Translations under genes and position numbers: made by a program
Part shown: positions 1 to 6,598 of the stretch, one piece after another
Numbering within the stretch: the first letter of the stretch is position 1
Layout: each line of letters opens with the position of its first letter
The notes under the pieces: generated by a model
Database searches by the model: none
Told to the model about the DNA's origin: nothing
The model's input: only the letters and a program-made list of their open reading frames with translations
NCBI GenBank assembly: GCA_048201975.1
Contig: DBFBGQ010000142.1
Coordinates: forward strand, 1 to 44,325
Direction of reading: 5' to 3'
DNA from: Egerieenecus sp048201975
Lineage (GTDB): Bacteria > Bacillota > Clostridia > Christensenellales > Aristaeellaceae
Length of the DNA: 44,325 bases

Positions 1-27
1 AATAATTTAATTAAAATCACGGGGGAG

Positions 28-56
28 ATTATAACCGGAACCGCGCGGCTTGTCAA
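28..56 (-). promoter_or_regulatory. Consensus sigma-A promoter firing out of the left edge
   Basis: On the minus strand a perfect -35 box TTGACA (51-56) and a perfect -10 box TATAAT (28-33) are separated by exactly 17 bases. The promoter points left, so a gene or RNA begins beyond the window edge. It lies directly after the two terminators of the ydhYV-type operon, so it starts a separate transcription unit. Confidence 0.8.
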
Positions 57-96
57 GCAAAAAATGCAGGCGTGCAGTTTTTTTCTGCGCGCCTGC
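57..96 (-). terminator. Hairpin with T-tract, minus strand
   Basis: A 12-bp stem (66-77 with 85-96, one G-U pair) closes a 7-base homopolymer loop. On the minus strand it is followed by a run of T residues (59-65). It probably backs up the stronger terminator at 130-158 and insulates the leftward promoter next to it. Confidence 0.5.
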
Positions 97-129
97 GTGA
101 GGGAAGGCGAAAGACCAAGTTCAGGCATC

Positions 130-158
130 AAAAAAGGCCGCCCCATGACGGGGTGGCC
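130..158 (-). terminator. Rho-independent terminator of the AOR operon
   Basis: On the minus strand GGCCACCCC pairs with GGGGCGGCC (136-158, one G-U pair) and six T residues follow (130-135). It lies about 135 bases past the stop of the last operon gene at 294. Confidence 0.8.
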
Positions 159-293
159 ACAGAATGTCAAAGAACGCTCCAGCGGCGTTGAAGGGGCTGC
201 GGCCCCTCCCGCGCATCCATAGAGGTTTTTGACATTTTGAGGTTCCTTTCTCTATGCGAAGAAGGGAGCCCAATTTTTTGTTTTCTATCCGGT

Positions 294-1148
294 TCAGCCG
301 TTGGCCTCGCCGGATTCCACGCCCTCGGCCAGGGCGCGGGCGTACTTGAAGGACATGTGCCGCTCGGAATAGAGATACGTCACGTGATTGTGCTCCGTGA
401 CCAGGGTTTTCACATCCGCAAAGTCAGGATTGCGGGACAGCATGTTCAGCGCGTGCTTCAGCTGCGGCTCGGTGTAATAGTAGGGGTGCCGTTCAAAATA
501 GCTCAGCGGCGTGGGGGAGGGATAGGTCTTGCAATTGAAGCGGACCATTTCCGCAATGGTCAGGGGCAGGTCCTTCTCCAGCACCAGCATGGCGATCATG
601 GCGTAGTTGTGGGCCATCAGCTCGTCGGAGTAGAAGTATTCGTCCTTGTTGCCCTTCACCGTGCAGATATCCTTGCAGGATTCCAGGCCGTGAAGCTCCT
701 CCAGCATCTCGTCCAGGTGGGGTTCTTCCTTGGCCAGGGCCTTGCGGGCGGTGAGCGTCGCGGCTTTGGTGCGCTCCCGGATGTACTCGGCCAGCATTTC
801 GGCGGGCTTGCGCTCGGGCTGGGGTTCGGGCTCCGGATCGGGCTCGCTGGGCGGGAAGGGATCCGCCACCTCCGGCAGGGAATCCAGGTACTCGAACAGG
901 TCGACGGTCTCGCCCCGGGCCGCGGCGGCCTGGGCCAGATCCTGCGGCGCGTCAGGCGCCTGAGCGGCCTTGGCTGCGCCGGAGAGCACCGCTTCCGCCT
1001 GGGCGGCCATTTCGTTCTTTTCATTTTTGGGGTTATCGTTGCGCGCCATGGCGGGATCGTTGCGGTCGCTGAATTCGTCGCTGATGTCCTCGGGCTTCAG
1101 CTCCACTTCCTTGGAAAAACCGGGCTTGCGGCGTCCAAACAAAGCCAT
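294..1148 (-). CDS. Unknown 284-residue protein in the AOR operon
   Basis: I do not recognise this family. The start at 1148 (protein begins MALFGRRKPGF) is preferred over an upstream in-frame start because AAGGAG lies about 9 bases before it. The N-terminal half (about residues 10-140) is low-complexity, rich in Ala, Pro, Glu and Asp, and looks disordered. The C-terminal half (about 150-275) looks folded, with several His, Tyr and Cys residues and a Pro/Tyr-rich stretch (PSPTPLSYFERHPYYY). It has no signal peptide or membrane segment. It is the third and last gene after the YdhY-like and YdhV-like genes, with a 92-base gap. E. coli has the uncharacterised ydhW in the same slot, but I cannot confirm homology. 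A maturation or chaperone role for the oxidoreductase is a guess from context. Confidence 0.75.
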   Translation of the reverse strand: MALFGRRKPGFSKEVELKPEDISDEFSDRNDPAMARNDNPKNEKNEMAAQAEAVLSGAAKAAQAPDAPQDLAQAAAARGETVDLFEYLDSLPEVADPFPPSEPDPEPEPQPERKPAEMLAEYIRERTKAATLTARKALAKEEPHLDEMLEELHGLESCKDICTVKGNKDEYFYSDELMAHNYAMIAMLVLEKDLPLTIAEMVRFNCKTYPSPTPLSYFERHPYYYTEPQLKHALNMLSRNPDFADVKTLVTEHNHVTYLYSERHMSFKYARALAEGVESGEANG

Positions 1149-1240
1149 GGGGATCACGTCTCCTTTGCTGCAAAAATAGGGGGGAGGCTCCCCCAAGATG
1201 TCTCCCGGGAGGCCTCCCCTTGATGGTATCACATTCTGCC

Positions 1241-3400
1241 TCAGGAAATCAAGCCCAGCTCGGCGAGCTTGTCAGCCATGTCGCCCAGATCAAACTTCTC
1301 CAGGGTCTCACGGGTGGGGATGCCGGTTTCCTTATCCCAGCCCATGGCCTCGTAGAACATATCCAGGGACTTCTCCCAGTCGTCACGGTCCATCTTCACG
1401 GTGCCCTCTTCAAAGGCCTTGAAATCGGGCTCCTTGTCAAACACCCAGGCAGGCACAGCGTCGTGATCCTTGCGCAGGTTGGTGCTGTCCAGGTTGATCT
1501 TGAAGGAGATGGCGGTCATGGCGCGGAGCATGTTGGAGATGCGCTCGCAGTCAAAGTCGAGGCTCTCACGGGTGTAGTCTTCGCCAACCACAGCGCTCAT
1601 GTACTTGGCGTCCAGATCCAGGTCGCCCTTGTAGCCGCGCTTCTTGCTGGTGGACAGGGTCATGGGGTACATCCAGTTGCACAGCGTGGCAGAGTCATGC
1701 CACTGCTTGCCCAGGAAGGCCCACTTGGCCAGCTTGATCTTGTTCTCGTTGATGGGGGTGTACGCCTTGGGGGCGTCCACGCAGCCCTCGCCGAAGAAGC
1801 TCTCCAGCACGGGCTTGATGACCTCTTCGTAGGGAGAACCGGAGCGGACAAAGTTGGTGCAGTGGTGGATCATGCAGTCACGGTTGTACATCACGTTGTA
1901 CAGCAGGCCGCTCTGCCAGGCATCCTCGGAGGAGTGATGCTTGGGATAGCCGTTGTAGGTCACGTTGGTGTTCTTGCCGTTGACCTCATCGTAGTAGTTC
2001 TTGCCGGCGCTGTTCTTGGTGGCGTCGTCCAGGCCCCAGGCGTGGTAGAGGTAGTAGGAACCCTTGCCCAGCTCGCCGAAGGCGCCCTTGCCGGAAGCGA
2101 TGGCGCGGTAGAACTCGCCCAGCCAACGAGGATCGCCATCCTCCATGTACTGCCAGTTCAGCGCCTTGTCATCGTCGGTCATGTGCTCCTGGAAGATGCC
2201 GTCGGCATAGGTGCGCACAAAGTCGGTGTACACGTTGCCGTAGTTGCACCATACGCCGTAGTCATCCTGGAAGCGGGAGCCCGCGCCGTTGAGCACGATC
2301 TTGGCGTCTCCCTCGTCCACGAAGTCATGCTCGTGGCCGTTGAACAGCTGCACCTGCGCGGTGATGGGCATGCAGGTGTTGGAAACATGGGTGGGCAGGT
2401 CGTAGTCCGCCAGAGGATCCAGCTCATACTCGGTGTAGCAGCGCACCGGGCAGGAGGAGCAGCCGCCCTGCTTCACGGTGTACTTCTCGGCGATGGCGCC
2501 GAAGTCGAACACACCCTTGTTGCAGCGCAGAGCCGCCACGTTGATGATGCCGCTGGGCTGTTCGCCGGTATCCACGGGGCCGTTGGGGGCCTTGTCCCAG
2601 GTGACGCCGGGGCCGCCCTGCCAGCGGTTCTTGGTGGTGGCGGAGTACTCGGCCCAGCTCTGGGGCACGGTGGGCACGTTGTGGTTGTTGTTGCCGCCCA
2701 CCAGGTCCTTGATCATATAGTTGCTCAGCAGCTTGACTTCCAGGGGACGGGCGATCTTCACTGCGCCGGTGCCGCGAACCACCAGGGCCTTGACCTTCTT
2801 GGCGCCCATCAGCGCGCCCACGCCGGCGCCGCCGGAGTTGCCCACGGAGGTGATCATGCAGCTCATGGGCACCAGGTTCTCGCCCGCGGGGCCGATGGAA
2901 GCCACGTCGAACTCGGCGCCATTGGCCTTGGTCAGGGTGGCGTTGGTCTCGAAGGTGCCCTTGCCCCATACGTCGGCGGCATCCTCAATGGTCACCTTGT
3001 CGTCGTCAATCTTGATGTACACGGGCTTATCGCTCTGGCCTTCCAGGATCAGCGCATCATAGCCGGCATACTTCAGGGCATGGGCGATATGGCCGCCCAT
3101 GTGCGCGTCCACGATGGAGTTGCCCTTGGACCAGCAGGACAGGAACGTCACGTTCATACGGCCGGAGCAGGGCACGCCGGAGGCGGTCAGCGGTCCAATG
3201 CCGAAAACGATCTTGGAGGCTTCGCTCAGGGGATCGGTGTCCAGCGGAACCTCGTCCCAGATAACCTTGTAGCCCAGGCCCATGCCGCCGATATAGGGCT
3301 TGTACTTGGGCAGGGTGTCTTCCGTGGTGATCGCGCCGGTGGTCAGGTTGACCCGCAGCACGGAACCCGCCCAGCCGTTGATGCCATTCTTAACAGACAT
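1241..3400 (-). CDS. ydhV: Aldehyde:ferredoxin oxidoreductase-family enzyme (YdhV-like)
   Basis: The 719-residue protein belongs to the aldehyde:ferredoxin oxidoreductase family, whose members hold a tungsten or molybdenum bis-pterin cofactor and a [4Fe-4S] cluster. The family-type N-terminus carries GGMGLGYK (38-45). An SGRMNVTF...DAHMGGHIAHALKYAGYDALI region (about 79-118) is the pterin-binding part. Cluster ligands CSSCPVRC lie near 314-321, with a further ligand expected among the later Cys residues. Length and the YdhY-like partner upstream match E. coli YdhV (about 700 residues) better than classical archaeal AORs (about 605). There is no export signal. A strong AAGGAGG precedes the ATG. 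The substrate cannot be told from sequence. The gene is read from the riboswitch-controlled promoter near 4321. Confidence 0.92.
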   Translation of the reverse strand: MSVKNGINGWAGSVLRVNLTTGAITTEDTLPKYKPYIGGMGLGYKVIWDEVPLDTDPLSEASKIVFGIGPLTASGVPCSGRMNVTFLSCWSKGNSIVDAHMGGHIAHALKYAGYDALILEGQSDKPVYIKIDDDKVTIEDAADVWGKGTFETNATLTKANGAEFDVASIGPAGENLVPMSCMITSVGNSGGAGVGALMGAKKVKALVVRGTGAVKIARPLEVKLLSNYMIKDLVGGNNNHNVPTVPQSWAEYSATTKNRWQGGPGVTWDKAPNGPVDTGEQPSGIINVAALRCNKGVFDFGAIAEKYTVKQGGCSSCPVRCYTEYELDPLADYDLPTHVSNTCMPITAQVQLFNGHEHDFVDEGDAKIVLNGAGSRFQDDYGVWCNYGNVYTDFVRTYADGIFQEHMTDDDKALNWQYMEDGDPRWLGEFYRAIASGKGAFGELGKGSYYLYHAWGLDDATKNSAGKNYYDEVNGKNTNVTYNGYPKHHSSEDAWQSGLLYNVMYNRDCMIHHCTNFVRSGSPYEEVIKPVLESFFGEGCVDAPKAYTPINENKIKLAKWAFLGKQWHDSATLCNWMYPMTLSTSKKRGYKGDLDLDAKYMSAVVGEDYTRESLDFDCERISNMLRAMTAISFKINLDSTNLRKDHDAVPAWVFDKEPDFKAFEEGTVKMDRDDWEKSLDMFYEAMGWDKETGIPTRETLEKFDLGDMADKLAELGLIS

Positions 3401-3438
3401 TTTGAATTTCCTCCTTTATATGGTGGGTAACCGCCTCG

Positions 3439-4068
3439 TCAAATCTCCTGGGCGGCCGCGGTGATCTTATCCCAGGGCACGATGGACAGCGCGCCGGAGG
3501 GGCAGCCTTCCACGCAAGCGCCGCACATGACGCACTTGGAGGACTTCTGGGTCACGGGGTTTACGGTAGGCATATGCCACGGGCAGGCTTCCACGCAGGC
3601 GCCGCAGCCCACGCACTTGTCCTGGTCTACCCGGCGGATGCCATCCTCGCCGGCCACGATGGCGCCCATGGGGCAGGCGTTGCCACAGGCGGGATCTTCG
3701 CACTGGCGGCAGGTGTCAGGGAAATAAGTCCAGTTGTTTTCGGTGTACAGGCCGTTGCCATTGCGGCTGGAGTACAGGTTGCGGGTGACCTTCACGCGGG
3801 AGATGTAGCTGGAGCAGCAGCCGTCGTTGGTCAGCGTGCAGTTGATCTCGCAGCGCTGGCAGCCCACGCAGCGGTCGGCGTTCACCACCAGCAGACCCTG
3901 GGGGAAGGCCCATACGCGCACCTGGTCCTCAGCCAGCGCGCCGGCGGTTACGCCCAGGGTTGAGAGCATCGCGCTGGACATGGCTACGCCCACCAGGCTT
4001 TTGCCCGACAGTTTCAAAAACTGACGGCGGGTATAGTCCTTGTCTAAGAAACGCTTCTGGTCAGACAT
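3439..4068 (-). CDS. ydhY: Tat-exported four-cluster polyferredoxin (YdhY-like)
   Basis: This 209-residue electron-transfer protein has a twin-arginine signal (YTRRQFLKLSG, Arg14-Arg15, then a hydrophobic stretch to about residue 47). Four Cys motifs can each bind a [4Fe-4S] cluster: about 67-77 (CVGCQRCEINC), 120-132 (CRQCEDPACGNAC), 152-162 (CVGCGACVEAC) and 179-189 (CVMCGACVEGC). The layout follows E. coli YdhY, including the SSKCV segment before the last cluster. It is the first gene of the operon, 38 bases ahead of the YdhV-like enzyme, and is presumably its electron partner. No membrane cytochrome (YdhU type) or second ferredoxin (YdhX type) follows, so the final redox partner is unknown. 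AAGGAGGAG lies before the ATG. Confidence 0.92.
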   Translation of the reverse strand: MSDQKRFLDKDYTRRQFLKLSGKSLVGVAMSSAMLSTLGVTAGALAEDQVRVWAFPQGLLVVNADRCVGCQRCEINCTLTNDGCCSSYISRVKVTRNLYSSRNGNGLYTENNWTYFPDTCRQCEDPACGNACPMGAIVAGEDGIRRVDQDKCVGCGACVEACPWHMPTVNPVTQKSSKCVMCGACVEGCPSGALSIVPWDKITAAAQEI

Positions 4069-4132
4069 TGTTTTCTCTCCTCCTTACTTGTTCCGTCCCG
4101 TCGCCCTAGCGCCGGAGGAAAACCTGTGAATG

Positions 4133-4199
4133 AAAAAAGGAGCACCGCAAAACAAACGACGCACAAAAACTGTGCCCCGCTCACGTTTTGCAGCACTCC
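4133..4199 (-). terminator. Conditional terminator of the cofactor riboswitch
   Basis: On the minus strand a 15-bp stem forms between GGAGTGCTGCAAAAC (4185-4199) and GTTTTGCGGTGCTCC (4139-4153), with three G-U pairs. A run of six T follows (4133-4138). The first nine bases of the 5' arm are also the 3' strand of the aptamer's closing stem (4191-4199), so the two structures exclude each other. This predicts that ligand binding prevents termination and switches the operon on. Confidence 0.75.
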
Positions 4200-4279
4200 T
4201 TTGCAAAGGCAGGCGGCCCGGTTGCCCAAGTCGCCCAATGGCCATACACACCGCGTGGGCGCCCATGGCTCGGAGACTG
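4191..4279 (-). promoter_or_regulatory. Probable molybdenum/tungsten cofactor riboswitch
   Basis: The leader of the YdhY/YdhV operon contains a structured element of about 90 bases. A closing stem forms between CAGTCTCC (4272-4279) and GGAGTGCTG (4191-4199). Inside are the strings CTCCGAGCC, a hairpin with a GCAA tetraloop (CTTGG-GCAA-CCGGG), and GCCGCCTGCC, which match my recollection of the Moco/Tuco RNA motif described by the Breaker group. The downstream gene is a tungsten/molybdenum enzyme, which fits. Whether it senses Moco or the tungsten form cannot be decided without a covariance search. Confidence 0.72.
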
Positions 4280-4303
4280 AGAAGTCACGCCTCGCCCTGC
4301 GTA

Positions 4304-4326
4304 GCATGAATTCTGACTATATTTTA
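4304..4326. repeat. 23-bp repeated element, copy 1
   Basis: This segment, containing GCATGAATTCTG and CTATATTTTA on the plus strand, recurs at 22047-22069 with one mismatch. Here it covers the -10 box and start site of the YdhY/YdhV operon promoter. No third copy was seen. Confidence 0.55.
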
Positions 4327-4348
4327 ACACATCTGCGCGTTTCGTCAA
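4321..4348 (-). promoter_or_regulatory. Promoter of the ydhY-ydhV operon
   Basis: On the minus strand the -35 box TTGACG (4343-4348) and the -10 box TAAAAT (4321-4326) are 16 bases apart. Transcription would start near 4314, about 35 bases ahead of the riboswitch aptamer. Confidence 0.7.
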
Positions 4349-4395
4349 GAGGGTGGAGCGGACGTTTTTTTGCGGGAGCGGACGAAAAAATTCCC

Positions 4396-4424
4396 TTGAC
4401 AGCCCCGCCGGGTTTCAGTATGAT
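4396..4424 (+). promoter_or_regulatory. Promoter 1 of the tat operon
   Basis: A -35 box TTGACA (4396-4401), a 17-base spacer and a -10 box TATGAT (4419-4424) lie about 90 bases ahead of the first tat gene and point toward it. Confidence 0.6.
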
Positions 4425-4448
4425 TATCGCATCCGGCTTGCGGCGGGC

Positions 4449-4478
4449 TTTACAAAATTCGAGGGAATAGTGTATAAT
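4449..4478 (+). promoter_or_regulatory. Promoter 2 of the tat operon
   Basis: A TTTACA box (4449-4454), an 18-base spacer and a perfect TATAAT (4473-4478) lie 37 bases ahead of the first tat gene. Together with the TTGACA promoter just upstream this suggests tandem promoters. Confidence 0.6.
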
Positions 4479-4514
4479 ATCGTCGCAAACCACGGACGGG
4501 AGAGGAAGGATGCC

Positions 4515-4847
4515 ATGAATATCGGCGCGGCGGAAATTGTCCTCATCCTGCTGGTCGCCTTTGTGATCGTGGGACCCAAAGACCTGCCGAAGGTTGCCCG
4601 GGCGTTGGGCCGGTTTGTCAAGTATGTTCGGGCCCTGGTGGAAGAGGTCAAGCGCGAGCTCGGCGTGGAAAACGTGGAAGCCGATTTGAAGTCGCTGGAC
4701 CGCGAGGTCAAGGATACCATGAAGGATATGGACATCCGCCAGGATCTACAGAAGACGCAGCTGGATATGAACAAGGAATTTAAGAAGATTGACAAAGAGC
4801 TGAGCTTCAAGGATTTTAAGGATCAGCTGAAAAAGGGAGGCACTTGA
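4515..4847 (+). CDS. tatB: TatA/TatB-family translocase subunit (TatB-like)
   Basis: This 110-residue protein has the TatA/B architecture: one N-terminal membrane helix (about residues 5-20, IVLILLVAFVIVG), a short hinge and amphipathic helix (PKDLPKVARALGRFVKYVRAL), then a charged C-terminal tail. The GPKDLP hinge is typical of TatB rather than TatA, whose hinge is FG. TatB binds twin-arginine signal peptides together with TatC at the membrane. The ATG at 4515 is chosen because GGGAGAGGAAGG precedes it and the helix then starts where expected. Its stop overlaps the next start. Many Firmicutes lack TatB, so it could also act as a TatA paralogue. Confidence 0.85.
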   Translation: MNIGAAEIVLILLVAFVIVGPKDLPKVARALGRFVKYVRALVEEVKRELGVENVEADLKSLDREVKDTMKDMDIRQDLQKTQLDMNKEFKKIDKELSFKDFKDQLKKGGT

Positions 4848-5038
4848 TGATGAGACTGGGTACGATGGAAATTTTTCTGATTGTGGTGCTGGCGCTGGTG
4901 CTTTTCGGCGGCGGCAAGATCGCCGGCCTGGGCAAGGCGCTGGGCCAGAGCATCCGCGAGTTCAAGAAGGAAGTCAAAGTGGACGAGAAGCCCGAGGACG
5001 CTCAGGCGGACGCGGAGAAGGAAAAGAAAAGCGAATAA
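4847..5038 (+). CDS. tatA: Sec-independent translocase pore subunit TatA
   Basis: This 63-residue protein is a minimal TatA: an N-terminal membrane helix (MEIFLIVVLALVLF), the FGGGKIAGLGKALG hinge and amphipathic helix, and a short Lys/Glu-rich tail. TatA oligomers form the passage for folded proteins. The ATG at 4847 overlaps the preceding stop (TGATG) and has AAAAGGGAGG about 6 bases ahead; the ATG at 4850 is also possible. Having both a TatB-like and a TatA-like subunit gives a full TatABC set. Confidence 0.9.
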   Translation: MMRLGTMEIFLIVVLALVLFGGGKIAGLGKALGQSIREFKKEVKVDEKPEDAQADAEKEKKSE

Positions 5039-5108
5039 CATTTGGGAGGGGCGGCGGTCGGTCGGCGGCCGCCACCTTACTTTGTAACCCAAAGGATTGA
5101 GGTCCGCT

Positions 5109-5894
5109 ATGGCAAAACGAGAGGCCAAAGAAAAACGTCAAAAGCACGACGCGCAGGTGGACGCGGCCAAGCAGCCCATCCTGTCCCACCTGATGGCGCT
5201 GCGCAGCGTGCTGCTGGTCAGCCTGGGCGCGGTGGCGGTGGGCTTTCTGGTGGCGTATTACGCATTCCTGACGCCCCTGATGAATTTTATTACCAAGCCC
5301 ATCACCGACCGCGGCATCGTGATCATTTACACCGCCGTCTCTGAGGCGCTGACCACCCAGCTGAAGGTGTCGCTCATGGCCGGGGTGGTGCTGGCGTCTC
5401 CGGTGATTTTCTACAAGCTATGGAGCTTTTTCAAGCCCGCCCTGTACGAGCATGAAATCGCCACCTTCCGCACGCTGTTCTTTGTGGCGCTGGTGCTGTT
5501 CCTGGTGGGCGTGGTGTTCTGCTACATTTTCGTGTACGGGTTGGCGGTGGACTTTTTTCTCGTTGCCGGGGAGGATCTGGCCACGCCCATGCTGTCCATT
5601 GACAAGTATGTGGGCTTCCAGTTCTCTTTCCTGCTGCCCTTCGGCGTGGCCTTTGAGCTGCCCGTGGCCATCTACATTGCCGCCAGCATGGGGTGGGTCA
5701 CCTATGCCAAGCTGGCCAAAACCCGGCGCTACGTGCTGCTGGGGTTGACCGTCCTGGCGGCCATTCTCACGCCCCCGGACGTGGTGTCCCAGGTCATGCT
5801 GCTGATCCCCATGTATCTGCTCTTTGAGCTGGGCATTCAGGTATCCCGCTTCGTCAAACCTCGCAGGCGCAGCCAGGAGGAGGAAGAAGCATAA
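5109..5894 (+). CDS. tatC: Sec-independent translocase receptor TatC
   Basis: This 261-residue membrane protein matches TatC, the signal-peptide receptor of the twin-arginine translocase. After a charged cytoplasmic N-terminus, the HLMALRSVLL segment begins the first of about six membrane helices. The conserved LFxxF-type stretch YKLWSFFKPALYEHE (about residues 104-118) lies in the first cytoplasmic loop. It is the third gene of the tat operon, 70 bases after tatA, and a strong terminator follows. I start at ATG 5109 with GAGG about 6 bases ahead rather than at the upstream TTG. The divergent YdhY-like protein carries a twin-arginine signal and is a likely substrate. Confidence 0.93.
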   Translation: MAKREAKEKRQKHDAQVDAAKQPILSHLMALRSVLLVSLGAVAVGFLVAYYAFLTPLMNFITKPITDRGIVIIYTAVSEALTTQLKVSLMAGVVLASPVIFYKLWSFFKPALYEHEIATFRTLFFVALVLFLVGVVFCYIFVYGLAVDFFLVAGEDLATPMLSIDKYVGFQFSFLLPFGVAFELPVAIYIAASMGWVTYAKLAKTRRYVLLGLTVLAAILTPPDVVSQVMLLIPMYLLFELGIQVSRFVKPRRRSQEEEEA

Positions 5895-5948
5895 AGGTTT
5901 TTTCCCCGAACCTTCCCGTTCAGGCGCGGAAGCTCCCCTGAAAAAATC

Positions 5949-5985
5949 AAGCCGCCGGTGGAACGCATGTTCCGTCCGGCGGCTT
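5949..5985. terminator. Bidirectional terminator between tatC and yfcE
   Basis: A perfect 10-bp stem AAGCCGCCGG/CCGGCGGCTT (5949-5958 and 5976-5985) is extended by an inner GGAAC/GTTCC hairpin. The minus-strand side is followed by ATTTTTT and the plus side by TGCTTTGTCTTTTG, so it can end both converging units. Confidence 0.85.
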
Positions 5986-6026
5986 TGCTTTGTCTTTTGA
6001 TGCGTGCGGCGGGTCGAAAAGCGGCT

Positions 6027-6575
6027 TTACTCCACCCGCCAGGTTTGGTAAGGCTGTCCGTCTTCCAGGCGTTTCCAGGTAAAGGCTTCCCCCTCCCAGA
6101 GCATGTAGCCGTGGGCGCTGCCCTCCTTGGGGATGGCCACGGAACCGGGATTGAGGTAGGTAAAGCCAGGATGGGCGGCGCATTTGGGCACATGGGTGTG
6201 CCCGCACAGCAGCACGTCTCCCGGGCACAGGGGCGGGGGCGTCTCCTCCCCAAAGCGGTGGCCGTGGGTGGCATAGAGCACGTGGCTGCCCAGGGGCAAT
6301 ACGGCGTAGTCCGCCAGGATGGGGAAGTCCAGCACCATCTGATCCACTTCCGTGTCGCAGTTGCCCCGGACGCAGCAGAGCTTCTCCCGCCGGGCGTTGA
6401 GCAGGGCCAGGACTTCCTTGGGCGCGTACTCCTCCGGCAAATCGTTGCGGGGGCCGTGGTAGAGCAGATCCCCCAGCAGCAGCAGGCGGTCCGCGCCCTC
6501 CCGGTCAAAGGCGTCCAGCATGGCCCGGCACCACTTGGCCGAGCCGTGAATATCCGAGGCGATCATATAGCGCAT
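6027..6575 (-). CDS. yfcE: YfcE/MJ0936-type metallophosphoesterase
   Basis: This 182-residue cytoplasmic protein is a small calcineurin-like phosphodiesterase. Metal-binding motifs appear in the family order: SDIHG (7-11), GDLLYHG (about 35-41), GNCDTEVD (about 71-78), THGHRFG (about 102-108) and GHTHVP (about 124-129). YfcE-type enzymes hydrolyse phosphodiesters in vitro; the physiological substrate is unknown. It is the last gene of a long minus-strand run, 23 bases after the methyltransferase, with GGAG before the ATG and a bidirectional terminator after it. Confidence 0.88.
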   Translation of the reverse strand: MRYMIASDIHGSAKWCRAMLDAFDREGADRLLLLGDLLYHGPRNDLPEEYAPKEVLALLNARREKLCCVRGNCDTEVDQMVLDFPILADYAVLPLGSHVLYATHGHRFGEETPPPLCPGDVLLCGHTHVPKCAAHPGFTYLNPGSVAIPKEGSAHGYMLWEGEAFTWKRLEDGQPYQTWRVE

Positions 6576-6598
6576 GGGAACGACGCTCCTTTCGTTGG

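Noticed and set aside
1220..3430. A 736-residue open frame on the plus strand antisense to the AOR gene
   Set aside because: It is a codon-bias shadow in GC-rich DNA. The translation is Gly/Val/His/Leu-rich, without domain motifs, whereas the minus strand encodes a clear AOR-family protein with a good ribosome binding site.
4126..4470. Small open frames across the ydhY-tat intergenic region
   Set aside because: They cross the riboswitch, terminator and promoters and have no protein-like pattern.
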